NCBI GenBank assembly: GCA_028583415.1
Contig: CM053266.1
Coordinates: 44,213,726-44,277,725 of the forward strand
DNA from: Protea cynaroides
Taxonomy: Eukaryota; Streptophyta; Magnoliopsida; Proteales; Proteaceae
DNA length: 64,000 bases
Reading direction: 5' to 3'
The position numbers and the translations under genes are program-made. The stretch's first letter is position 1, and each line of letters begins with the position of its first letter. The notes under the pieces are model-generated. The model had not been told where the DNA came from and made no database searches. It worked only from the letters and a program-made list of their open reading frames with translations. Shown one piece after another: positions 13,266 to 25,200 of this stretch.

Positions 13266-13399
13266 CAAAAGATCTTTTTCCACAGCTACAATAGCAAATA
13301 TCAACATAGCAAAAGTATCGAGGCACCATTAATTAATGGCGCAAGCTGATCTAGTAGTAGCCTAAGCAAATATGAAGATGTCATTTGTAAAACGAATGT

Positions 13400-14440
13400 G
13401 AGTTATCAATGGATTAAAGCAAAATTGGTGAGGAGAGATTCAAACCTGCAACATCTGGGCAATCTTTAAGAGGTCTTGAGTCTGAATCAATGGTGGGTCT
13501 TCCCCCAAGTTTTTCATTTAACCTCAAAACTCAATTGAAGTCGCCAGATACAGGCCAAGCACCTGTAATAGAATGGAAAATGGTCTTGATGCTTTCCCAT
13601 AGAGTGATTCTTTAGCAATCTGCCTGTAAATTCAAGAGCTGAATCCGACAATAAATAAATTGAATCTCTTTTTGGATGATAATGACATTCACAGTTGCAG
13701 GGTTCCACAACACCCAGATTTTCTCAATGGCAGAAAAATCATAATTGAATTCGGCCCTCCAATTCCTGCTAATTTAATCCATAATAGTCCTGGCATTTTC
13801 CTTTCTCACTCTGGTCTCTAGCAAATCTCAAAAATCCAATTTGTAATCCAAAATCCAACTGCGAACTGCAGCCTGTTTCTGAAGGGAATTTAAGCCTCTA
13901 ATATTCCATGATCCTAAGCAAGCCATTAAAACAGGGCAGGATTAGTTATTGAGGGTTCCTTCGAAGAACCCACATCCATGTCCAAACTGTCATTAGCACC
14001 ACAAGGAGCTTGCTGCTGAACATTCATAGCCTCAATTTCCTGAACATGGGTTTTATCTCCCCAAAGATTCAAGCTTGAGTCATGGCAGCCTCACCCAGAG
14101 TGGGATTTCTGTAACGCCCGCCTTGTGCAATGGAAGGATCAGGGTTGCAGAATCAGGGATCGTGCACCTAAGAACCCTAGGTCCCAAGACAAAACCCACC
14201 ATTGCCGTATCCCAGCGAGCTTCTTCCTCGAGAACCTCCTCGGCATTACAGCAGGCTATGTTTTCCCCATCCTCCAAGTCCGGCGGAAAGAATTCAAAAG
14301 CAGCCCCAGTTGGGACCTTGCCGCCGGAGCAGAGCCACCGGCAGCCTCCATGGATCAGCTGGAGAAGACGATGGGAGTCTCTAATTCCACACGTATTTCT
14401 ATCCTTTTTTCTTTTTTTTTTATAATATATATATATATAT
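13400..14440 (-). mobile_element. L1-type LINE fragment (ORF1 end and ORF2 endonuclease start)
   Basis: Read on the minus strand, 14080-14420 gives a gag-like ORF1 segment (residues such as EARWDTAMVGFVLGPRVL and the PLWVRLP motif typical of DUF4283 proteins). Then 13400-13930 gives the start of the endonuclease domain. Diagnostic pieces are GSWNIRGLNSLQKQAAVRSW, WRAEFNYDFSAIEKIWVLWN, then a GDFN motif and KLGGRPTIDSDSRPLKDC. The order is that of plant L1 elements. Stops and frame changes interrupt both reading frames, and no reverse transcriptase region follows, so this is a dead, truncated copy. A poly-T and TA tract near 14409-14441 adjoins its 5' side. Confidence 0.75.
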
Positions 14441-14454
14441 ATTAAAGTTTCCAT

Positions 14455-15048
14455 GATGCTTTTTCCATTCCATCAAGAATCATTTTTGACTGCCATTTTT
14501 ATACTCCAAACTCCCCAAATTACCTTTCTCCTAATTTTTTAATTTTTTAATAGGATTTCATAAAATTCATAGGGTATAGACATATTATATATTTGTGTAA
14601 TGACAATACGTGACAGAAGACTATTTCCAAAGCTCCAATCTCCAAACAGTGTAGATCCATGTATTACGTGCAGAATCAGGATCTAACACGCAACCCACTC
14701 TCTTTCCTTCTTGTCTTTTCAGAGAGCAAATCTACCTTCCCCACAAACTCCTCTGAAAAATCCAGAATAAAGGGTTTCCATTGAGTTTCTCAAATTCAAT
14801 GAGTTGAAACCAGTTCACAGCTGAAACAAACGATTCAAAAAGCTGCTCTTCATATTCAGGTATTGAGATCGTCGCCATTTTCATCTTTTTCTTTGTGGAT
14901 TTGAATTGGGTATTTGATCTTCCCTGCAAATATTAAAGATTTGTATCTGCTAAAGATCAGCTTCTCTCTCATTCATAGTCTGAGATTAAACGAAGAAGGT
15001 TGCTCCGGTTTTATTGATTGATTTGTGGGTTTTTACTCAATTAGGAAG
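14455..15048. other. Upstream region of the small His/Cys-rich gene
   Basis: This is non-repetitive AT-rich DNA leading up to the ATG at 15049, probably promoter and 5' UTR of that gene. I see no confident TATA box. A 65-codon minus-strand ORF at 14732-14929 has no recognisable features and is not called. Confidence 0.4.
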
Positions 15049-15267
15049 ATGGGTCACCACCATAATCATCAGACTCATCCCCATGGAAGCGAGAGCGATA
15101 GCCCAGATGAGAATCCAATGTCATCAGCTTGTTGTTACCCCTGTCTTGTATTCTCTTCCCTGTTCAAAAGACTTGGGAGATGCGCCTTTGTTGCTTGTTA
15201 CCCCTTCTTGCAGTGCTTTAGATTGGATGATTCCAGACACCATCATCATCCCAGGCATTTCCATTGA
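15049..15267 (+). CDS. Small His- and Cys-rich plant protein of unknown function (72 aa)
   Basis: This is an intronless ORF starting MGHHHNHQTHPHG. The likely start is the internal ATG at 15049, because the His cluster resembles the beginning of a known class of small plant proteins; an in-frame ATG at 15025 would add eight residues. The layout is: a His-rich head (residues 1-12), an acidic Ser/Asp/Glu stretch (about 13-22), a Cys-rich core SACCYPCLVFSSLFKRLGRC followed by AFVACYPFLQC, and a His-rich tail RHHHHPRHFH. Six Cys lie in two CYP-centred clusters within a hydrophobic segment, which suggests a membrane-associated or metal-binding peptide. That function is inference. I recall similar uncharacterised proteins in other angiosperms but cannot name a family. 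Confidence 0.6.
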   Translation: MGHHHNHQTHPHGSESDSPDENPMSSACCYPCLVFSSLFKRLGRCAFVACYPFLQCFRLDDSRHHHHPRHFH

Positions 15268-18225
15268 TCAGATAAAGGTTTGATGGATGGATTCATGCCA
15301 TGTAATTATGTAATTAATCATTGGGATTTGTTTTTTGGAACCTTGATGTGATCAAAGATTGGGCTTTTAAATGAATTGCTTGAACATTATTGGCTCCAAT
15401 TTATTTTTTCCTCTTCTGAACTCGTTGCAGAGGAGGGTTCTGGAGCAAAAAAATTTTAGTTTTTGGTTCTGGAAATCCAGTTATAATCTTAAAATTGCAG
15501 AAACAGCTACTTGGAAGTGTGTCTGCACTTTGTTTGATATGGTCTTCTTTGTATTCCTGTAAAGCTTTGTAAGAGAATATCCCTTTTCAAAGAGAGTATT
15601 TTTCCTTGTGCCATTAAAAACAAAAAAAAATTATTTGACTGCAGATCCTTTCCTTTTGGTTGAAGAGTCACGCTACCCGGGTCTCTGGGAAAAAAAGTCT
15701 TTGGCACCTTCGTGTAGCAGTGTTAATCGTGACAGTTGAGAGTGTATCGGTTTTGAATCTTCGATACATTCTCAATGGTCAAGATCGACACTACTATAGA
15801 GCAGCATTACAGACGATCCTGATCTGGATTTCTAATGTGATTGTGAAGAATATTAAGAATAATGCTTTTATATGAACACTTGGTATTTTTTTAATGAGAT
15901 GGGAAAAAGAAATAGTTCATCTCCTTGTACTTGTATCCCTTTCGGGGATTTTATCACTTTCCATAACTGTGGATCTCACACTATATTGACGATTCCATGA
16001 AGAGTAAATCTACATGCAAATGATCTGAAGAAAAAAAAAAAAATCTCTTTAAGTTTTATGAAATATGGTGTTTAATTGTTCAAGTCACTTTTGATTCTTT
16101 TATATATTTTTAGATTAAGGCCAATAAGGATATCAGTGGATAATTTTTTATATGTTGTGAACCATGACAAGAGGTTGGTGTAGCCACAACAACCATTGTT
16201 TTAGGAATTGACTATTTTTTTTTTTTTGTTAAGTATCGATTACGTGTCAGTGTGTTGTTGGATTTGTACATCAATACGATCAGTATTGGACATATCTGAT
16301 ATCTATAACTAAAACCTTGACAACAACCCTATAACTTGCTTTAAAGGATAACAAAATTCAACATGAAGAGGTCTAATACATACTCACTCCCATGACGAAA
16401 TCAACGAAATAAGCCTCTAGAAAGGAAAATGGCTTTTACGTAAAGAAGCGCTTACAGGGCAGTGGTGGTTGCAACGTTGGTGAGTGCTGGCATAAATCCA
16501 GGCCTTAGGCTCTAGGGCAACATTGTGGTGGGTTCAACTTGGCACCAAAAGAAAAAACAAAATCAATCTTACCAAACGAAGCATGTGCATTGTATGCATT
16601 TTCCGAATACATTATCATAATGGAGAATCCATCCCTAATATATAATAAGAATGGTTTAAGGAGAGTGTCAATTGTGTTTTGGGCCCAAAAAAAAAAAAAA
16701 AAAAAAAAAAGCAAAATGGGAAATGTAAAAAATTGGCTTTTGCTTATAATCGTGTATGTAAACATCCAAAACATTTTTTTTGGGTCCGGTTTTTGTGCAC
16801 AATCGTGTATGTAAACAACTAGTACTCCAGCTCATCATTGGTATGGACATAAATGGTATTACAAGTCCTTCTCTCTTCCTTCTAACGGATAATATGACTA
16901 TCATGTAACGTGCACAAATCTGTCATAACATTTTATATTTGTAGACGTTACCAAATCTAATGAAACATAATACTTTACTATTTGTTAGCCGGCAATACAC
17001 GTGGGTTATTCTTTGTGAGAAATTCCACATCCTTTTCACATGTCAAATTTTAACCAAAAAATTACATGTGGCACTCTCATAAATAATATTACAGTCCTTA
17101 GTCCTTGCCCGGGGTTGCAAAGTGGTCACACTCAATATGAACAAGGTTCTTCTAGCAAGAGTCATGCTGTTAATCCATGTGGCACTACTTCACTAGGAAT
17201 AATGACATATAGATTTTCTCTTATTAAAAAACAAAGAATTGCAACAATTGTTTTTCTTTTAAAATCAATGCGTGGTTGAGCAACACATTGGAAGATTGTT
17301 CAATGCACCTGAGTTAATTTTTGGGATTTTTTTATATGTAATGGTCTATTATTGTTTCAAATGTCATAATACATTTATTTTGTCATTTGAAGAGATGATG
17401 TGTCAATTCTAATCGTTGGATAACAATGACGTGATTTGAATTAATCATAGAACAAATTTCATATTTTAATTTTATCATATACCCCTTTTGTAGTAGCATG
17501 TATCATGTGTGTCTAATGCATGCGTATCAATATTCCAGCCATTGTTGTGCACTCACCCACCTAAGAGTGGGAATGGATTTTACATTAAAAGATACTTAAA
17601 AAATGAATTGTTTAAATTTTCTTATATTTTTTTGAGAATGTTCACATTCTATTCTTATTCGAATGACTACCCTATTTTGTTTTGGGCTCCTTCCTTCTAG
17701 GATGGGTCTAGGACAGTTGAGATGGGCATATTAGACGATTGAGTTTGATTGTTCATGGAATTGATGAAACTTCAAAAAAGTTTTAAAAAATGGGAAAAGA
17801 AAGTGGACTAAAATCCTCTCCCGCGAGCCAACCCGCCAGCCAAACATTGACGGACTAGAATACATCGGTATGTGTGCCAGTGTATTCCAACTAGTCAGAT
17901 GGATGACTGGCAAGCTGGCACCTGGGAGGGGATTTTTTTGCAAAGAAAGTGCACCTTATTGGTGTATGCTTTTGTTTCTATCTCTCTATTTTTTGAAATC
18001 TTGCCTCTTGTTTTCTATCCTCCAAGTGATCTGACTATTGTTTTTTTCGACTCATATTTTCCTGCTAACGTATAAGGTTTCAATATTAATCTGCTAGCAT
18101 GTAAAATTTCAATATTTCTCAGGGCATAGAATAATAGATCCCTCTACCTGATAAAAAAAAGAAAAGAAAAAAAAGCCAAAAATGATCACACGTGTGGGTA
18201 ATTAAATTGATTTATTGTGGTGTTG
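15268..18225. other. Intergenic region with one short repeat
   Basis: This is AT-rich DNA between the small His/Cys-rich gene and the HEIP1 promoter. It holds a poly-A run near 16687-16710 and a short dispersed repeat at about 15907-16035, listed separately. Short ORFs here have no protein-like pattern. Confidence 0.45.
15907..16035. repeat. Short dispersed repeat, same family as 59818-60645
   Basis: The segment starting AATAGTTCATCTCC and ending with CCATGAAGAGTAAATC and GCAAATGATCTGAA matches the two halves of a repeat at 59818-59856 and 60520-60645. The match includes GTACTTGTATCC, TGGATCTCACAC and CCATGAAGAGTA. It is non-coding and MITE-sized (about 130 bp). The copy here lacks the hAT insertion seen in the other. 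Confidence 0.6.
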
Positions 18226-18345
18226 GATCGTTTCCAGTCCGTCCAGTCGTGCAATCGTGGACTGGCACAACTGGACGGATTTGATTAAAAGGACACGTAT
18301 ATCAATCCGTCCACAACTAGATGGCTGGATGGACTGGAGATGATC
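18226..18345. mobile_element. MITE in the proximal HEIP1 promoter
   Basis: The two ends are inverted: GATCGTTTCCAGTCCGTCC on the left and the reverse complement of GATCATCTCCAGTCCATCC on the right, with three mismatches in 19. A second inverted pair, CCGTCCAGT and ACTGGACGG, lies inside. The element is about 120 bp and ends some 35 bp before the MSA element and 50 bp before the TATA box of the HEIP1 gene. No convincing target duplication was seen. Confidence 0.6.
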
Positions 18346-18379
18346 TTTTTCCATCCGTACGCCGTTTATATTTTAGAAA

Positions 18380-18390
18380 TGACCGTTGGA
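18380..18390 (-). promoter_or_regulatory. Mitosis-specific activator (MSA) element
   Basis: The minus strand reads TCCAACGGTCA, which satisfies the MSA consensus YCYAACGGYYA bound by three-repeat MYB proteins that drive G2/M expression. It lies just upstream of the TATA box of the HEIP1 gene. The match and position are direct observations; use as a regulatory site is inferred. A second AACGG core occurs at the 5' UTR splice site near 18568. Confidence 0.55.
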
Positions 18391-18397
18391 ACGTGAC

Positions 18398-18404
18398 TAT
18401 AAAA
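18398..18404 (+). promoter_or_regulatory. TATA box of the HEIP1 gene
   Basis: TATAAAA followed by a pyrimidine-rich stretch (CCCGTCTCCACATTCCCGCC) predicts transcription starting near 18430. A first non-coding exon would end at 18572 (donor GTGAGG) and splice to 19239, just upstream of the start codon at 19256. Confidence 0.55.
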
Positions 18405-19255
18405 CCCGTCTCCACATTCCCGCCTTCATCATTTACGAAGCACATTCCCCCATAAGGGGCGTTCTGAAGATTTCGATTAGCGAACATCCGTGACCATCGA
18501 ACTGATTTTAGGTTTCTTATTGCAGAGCGAACTTCCACTGGACAGTTCGGGAGCTTCTTTTCATTATTAACGGTGAGGAATTTCAGTTCTCCTTTTTGTA
18601 CTATGCTTGCTAAAACTAATGTTGGATTAATTACGATTCAACTCGGAGTATCGAGTGGCAACTATAGCAAGTTAGGGTTTTCTGAAGTATTCGGATTTGT
18701 TGCTAATTTTCCCCCAATGTTTCTGGTCCGAGAGGTACTAATTTCCGGTAAATCTCGTCGAGGATTTGAAGCTTGAGATCGTTTTCGGAAAGTCATTGGC
18801 TATCTGATCATTCTTTTGTATATTCTGCTCTTGAAAAATCGGAATTATTGGAAGGCCTTTCTTTTGGTTTGAAGAAGTACCGTTTCAGGGGAAGAGCCGA
18901 AATGGCATCTAGGTTCGTTTTCTGAGGTTAAATAGTCGGTCAACGAGTATAAATTTTCAATTGTTTGAATGCTATTTGGTTTGAAGAGTTAGGATTTCTG
19001 ACTAATAGATTATCCTTATTGTTCTTCGTCTTGTGACATATATATTCACTTATTTTGGATTTCCACCCTTGTGGTGGTTTGTTCGCTCAGTTAAACTTTG
19101 TCAATGTAGACACTGAAATCTTCTTGTAATTTTTGGAGTTTGGAGAAGTTCTCAGCAGTATATAACCGAAATTAGTAAAATTTCAGCATTTGAACCTCTT
19201 AAGCATCTATCATAGATTGTTTGATTTTGTGATTGCAGTCTGTGTTGTCGGTAAA

Positions 19256-22200
19256 ATGTTGCAATGGATGGGAGGATCGAGACGGAAAGTGGCCACTGTA
19301 AGTAGCATGGTCACTAGAGCTTAGACTTAAATTACCATGTTGTTTGAGAAAAGTAGCCTTTATTCCTTTGGTGGTGGTGGTTAATTATACCAGAAACGAA
19401 AATGCTAACCTACCTCAAAAGTTCTGTGAATAGAAATGCTGAGGCAATCCAATCACATGTCAGAAAAATAACTTTTTTTTTTTTCATCCCCATATTTGAT
19501 GGGTTTCCCGATGCCTAGGATGCCACATATGAGTTGTTTGGATAGGGCAGTGTGTGACCTGTGAGGTCGTTTGAGGTTAGCAATGTGCTACCAGAAACTA
19601 CAACCAGTAAAAGAAAAAGGACTGGATCAACTACAGAAAAAGAAAGAAGGTCAAGGGAATGAACTTAGACTGTAGTTTATCCAATATAAAAAATGTATGC
19701 ATTTATTTAAGGGAAGTTCTTTGGCAAATTACTTAATAAAACCTTATCCAACCATTATGAATCACTCAATTCTGATATGCCTTTCCACTCTATCTAAGGC
19801 CAATTTTCATTTTCATAACAAATCATCAGGTTTTTCACTTACTACCTTGGCCAACATTCTGCTTTCCTTTTCCTTTTCCTTTCAGATCCTAAGTTGCAGG
19901 ATATCTCATTGGAAAAATTGTGACCGCTAACCCCAAACCAAAAGTTCTGTCTGGAATAAATGCATATAATTCAGACTGCCATTAGTATCTCAGATGAGGT
20001 TACCTTTACTTCATAATTTTGGTATTGTTGCTTGGTACGTTTGTATCTGCCAGGCTTGAGGTTTGGTTAATATAGATGGTGTCACTCTACCCACCAGATA
20101 TAAGATACTTACCCGGTATCCTATACTCATTATTTACAATAACAAAACACTAAACTTGAATTTTATGTTAGAAAAGAAAAGAATGTATTAGAAAAATGTC
20201 AAAACTTCATAAATACAAATATCTATCTTTAAAAGTTCATTCATGTATTGAGTATCCTATAATGTACCTGCTTACTAATTGGGTATCAACACAAGAACCA
20301 TATCCAGCCTTTTTGTTGATTGGCATCCATACCTTCCTAATTGGGGCTAGGTCTGTCAGGTGGTTGGGTAACTGGATATGCATTGACACCCTTGATTTTA
20401 TTGCAAATTTTGCCAATACAAATTTCAACAGGTTACACATGCCTTATTGTTACGAGATTTTTCTTCTTTCCAGCTTCTTTTTACACTTCGGTTTCTAGTT
20501 GGCCTTGTAATGGGTCTTAATTGTCCTAATTATTTCCGGTCCAAGCTGATGAGCAAGTGCCTCTTGTCAAGCGTCTAAGTTCTATGTTAAATTTAGTTTT
20601 GGAGATATATCATCAGAAGATCATTACATTCCTATTTGTACACTCAGGCTATTTACGTTTACTTAATTGATGGACTTGTTTGAAGTTTTGTCCCCATTCT
20701 AGAAAACGATGTTGAATTTCTGTCTGACTAGAGGTTCTTGTATGCACAATATATGTTGGTGATGGGGGGAATTTCAGTCAAGGAAGTCAACAGAAAGAAG
20801 GTAAAAGATATGTCTTTCAATTTTCTTTCTATTTCCTTGTAAATATTTCTCTGTGGTTGAATACATATGCCAATGTTTGGAGTAAGATAAAGATGGCAGT
20901 ATCTACTGACAATTGCAAGGACCTTGTCCAAAAAAGGCGATAGATTGACCTACTTTACCTGTGTTCTGCAAAACTCTCAGGCAAAGACAGTACTTTGAGC
21001 AAAGGAAGCTGCAAAAACAGACTGCTGGGTTAGGGAACTATGCTGATGAAATAAACCCTTATGGCCAACAAGTCCAACTACACAACAAGCCTCGTTCACT
21101 GGATATTCTCAGCTTGCTGAACTTGAAGACAGTTACCGAAGAAAGCAAATCTGGTTGCACCACAGGTGAATGACCAATAAGTTGAAATTTCTTAACATTC
21201 ACATTTTCTTACTCTACGACATGCTTCTGTTTTTTTTTTTTCCTTTCCTTTTGAACTTTAGTCTTTGTTTTGAATGCATGAAGTACATATAAATCTATAA
21301 TGTCAGAGTAAGAGATTTCTTAAGAAAGAGAAATGATAAAAGGGTTGAGAAGAAATACAGGGTCCTGGCAAACTATATACACATGGACCCCCGAACCTTA
21401 TTGTTCAAAGCCTTATCATTTCTTCTCCACAAATGTTCCAAAAAGTTTCTTCAGGAGTAAGAATCCACAGCCTATTTCCTTTACCTTGGAAGTGCTTGTT
21501 CATCCCACTCCAGAAAAAGCAGAAATAGGACAACAGGAGAGACCCATCGTTCCCCCTCTAAATGCATTAACTTTTCTCCAAACTTCAGTGAGGGAAACAG
21601 TCTCATGTATGGGGAGCTGTTTCAGCAGTGCCTGAACAAAATAAACACTAATTGGAAATACAACCTGTAATTCAAACGGTTGATAGTGACGACTCTGTCA
21701 CCTTGAGTGGTGTGCATAAAAAGTTGGACCATGGGATACCCTATATCCCAAATCAGATAACCTGCAAAATCTTCTTGGTTTTGGCTACTAATCAGAATAG
21801 CCAACTGGGTTTTGACGGATACAGTCTGTAAATATATGTGGAGACTAGAGACTAGCTAAATGTGCAAGACCTGCTGCATCTTGTTATGGTCTTGACTTTT
21901 AAATTTAGTAGGGGAAAAAATCTTGGGGAGCTTTGTAGCGAAACTGTGACAAACTTCATCTGTCGGTGTCCTAGTTATTAAATTTCTTGCTCCATTTAAT
22001 TGTGTTAAGTTTCTTTTGGACCGATCTCTCCAAATTTGATTATTCCTTTCATCATTCTGTTATTTTCAATTCAAGTCGTCTGAGTTCCTGTAAATATTTC
22101 TCCTGACTATTTTTTCTATTTGAATTTTTTTTTCTTTTTGTGACCTTAATCTTGTCAGCATATTTAAACTATGCTCTAAAGCAGCCAAAAGATCTCCCAC

Positions 22201-25200
22201 TTTGGTAATTAGATCTTAGTTTTTGATGATTAATTAATGTCATCCATTTCTCCTTGCATCTATACTCAGCTCTAATCATCAAAGCCTTATCTGAATTACT
22301 TGGGTTCAGTGTGAATCATGTTCCACTACTCCACCTCTACAAGGCAGTATCTGTCATTAGCTTATACGCTATTATGTTGTATCTCACTACTTCAGCCAAA
22401 TCCTTTTTTGATTTTACATCATCTTTTAGAGTCTTCTAGCTGCATTGTATTTCTCCTCACTGCTGTAATCAGCTTAATAAAATTGTAGCCATACACTGTT
22501 TTGACTTAGTCAAAGTAGTTAGTGCTAGTTTCTAGCACTTGGATTACTAATATATGGAATTCTAATTAGTTTATTAGTTTGGTTTATTCGTTTCTTTTAC
22601 CAATTAGGCTTGTTAGTTTTCTTTTCCTATTTTGAGTTTACTTTGTCTTTAGTTTGTGATTAAGACTCTGACTTGTAAAGTTAGTTGTTTTCTATATTTC
22701 TATAAATACAAGCTACAAAGAAAGTAGCAATTCATATCGATTCTCTCCATCTTCTCTTATTTTTCTATTTTGTTACAACTTCATTGCCTATTACACAATC
22801 TCAATCAACTTTCATTCATATTGTCCTCTTTCTGCTCCCCGTAAGATCTCTCAAATGCATTCATTTCAAATTCTACTGGTCTTCGTAGTCATCAATATCA
22901 ACAACTTCATCTGTCATGCCACGTTATCTGTATCCGTTGTTTTTTGACTGCATGACATTATGCTGCGTAAGGCATTCCAGAAAATACAGATGTATTGGAA
23001 GGGTCTCTATTTTGTATATCTTGTATGCAATATGATTAATTTCATGTGTGGAGCTTTCTGTATTTATATCATTTTGTGCAAGCTATTTGGATAACCTCCT
23101 AGCCATTTTCCCCTTAAAATTTTTGTATTTGTGTTCTGCTCAAAATTCTTTAAAATGCTTCCTTTTTATATTTGTAAAAGCAAAGGAAAATCCAGTTATC
23201 AATGATTCACCACTGTATTTAAAGTGTAAAATGCCAAGCTTCCTGAATAAGGTCTCTCCTAGACAGTCCATTGATCTGAAGGAAGCAAGTGAGTTCCACT
23301 CCCCAACCCCTTATATTTACAATTGTTTGGCTCTTAATGTTATCTCCTGGCATTAAAATTCTTGAAATATGATATTTCATTTGCTTAGTTTTGTGTATCT
23401 TAAACAGAAAATGTACCATTTCAAGTGGACGTTGAATCACCAAAGAAGTATGTCATACACGCTTTGTTCAGTTTTCTTAATTCAACCTTGTATTGGTTCA
23501 TACCCTTTGACTAGGGAGTGTAGATCAATACAAATTGGAGACTTTTATTTGAGTGAGATCACCTCTCCACTCATTTTATATGCATGCAAGTGATTGTGTG
23601 GTGTGTCTGTTTCTGTGTATGGTGGTTGCTTGCATCATTCAGTGTTCTTCATCAGTATGTTTCACTGTGAAGCTGATACTGTTATTTCTTAACAGGATTT
23701 TCTCCAGCGTACCTGACTGTTTACCATCTCCTCGTAACCACTCTTCCGAGGGAAATGGTGATAAACTAGATTACTGGAGAACAGCCACTGAAAACCGTAA
23801 ATATAAAATACTCTGTTGGACAGAAGTCCTGTCCAACAGAGCATCAGTTCTTCAACACTTATTAATTTTATCCATTATATCTCTTTATGCTCCTTGACAT
23901 TGGGGTGTCATCTAGTGTTTATCTTCTCTTGTCTTCTTTTTCAGAGTTTTCTATTCTTGATGTACTTGGTGATGTTGGACCAAATAACAATGCAGAAGAA
24001 AGTCCAGTACGTGAAGCTCATGTTGCATTTTCTGTAAAAGGTATAATGTCATTACTTTAGAAACCAAGTGCAGTAATTTAGTATCTCACTCATTATTGTA
24101 TCACATTTACACTTCAATAAACTCAAGCTTGCGGAACACCTGTCCCCCTCCTTTTATTTTCTATTTTATTTCTTCCATTCCAGGTCGGTTACTTATTATT
24201 CAAAAGCTTGCGGCACCCCTCTTTTTTTTCTATTCATCCATTTAGCTTTGATTACTCATAATTCCATGGATACCGATGTGATTGCTCCCAAATTTGATAT
24301 CAGAGCCCTGTTTTTTCAGTTATGTAAATTTCTGGTGATAACTGTGCGTTTTTAAACCTAGATAATCATATCTCTTATTGCTGCACTGTCATCCTAGTAT
24401 CACTAGGACTGTTCTGCACCCTATATGCTGATCTCAGATTTCTTAGAATCTTACCAGTAGACAGTACTGTTTTAGAGGACCACTTGACCTAAATTCCAGG
24501 TCCATCAGATCATTACCTGCTGAGTTATTCATTTCTTCTGTTGAATCTGAACTTTCTGGTTATATCTATTTCATCTTATCTTGTTCTGCTAGTTCCATAT
24601 TCTATTTTTTCTTGTTTGGATATCCTTCTAGCAGATCCTGTCCCTTGAGTTCTTATTTAGATATAAGAGATCAGCTTTGGAATCAAAGTAAGTTGAACCT
24701 AGAAATAAGATGTAGAAGTTGAACCTTTTGGAATTTGAGCCATTTTGCACTTTTCTGTTCTCTGTGCAAGGAACAGAATAATAGATTTATAGAGGTTGTT
24801 AACTTGTCACTGTGAAAGTGAAGTAATCCAACTTTCTTTCGCTTGGTTTTCCCCTATAATAGAGGAGTTTTGATGGGGTATTTTTGTCACCGGAGTGCCA
24901 TGATTTTTTAGATTAACCACTCCTCAGATTTTGTTTTTAGAGTCACTTGCAGTTTCCTGGTTCTGAGCACACTCTCTATGATCATTGTCACACCCCAATT
25001 TTGAACTAACCAGAATGGTGTGAGTGAACCGTCATTGAACCAACGGTTCACACCAGGATCTCAATAAGACCGTGTCCACTCATACAAACCATTGCACATA
25101 ACCACAATCAGAATATAATAAATACAGTGGAAGTCTTTAAATAAAGGGTTAATTACACAGACACCCCCTCTAGTGTAGTGAAACTACATAGAACTACCTT

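Noticed and set aside
13276..13300. miR396-like words (TTCCACAGCT) beside the hairpin
   Set aside because: Only about ten bases match, no paired star strand is present, and the hairpin lies next to rather than around them.
14075..14425. Plus-strand ORFs at 14.1-14.4 kb
   Set aside because: They are antisense to the LINE ORF1 remnant, whose minus-strand reading has recognisable motifs.
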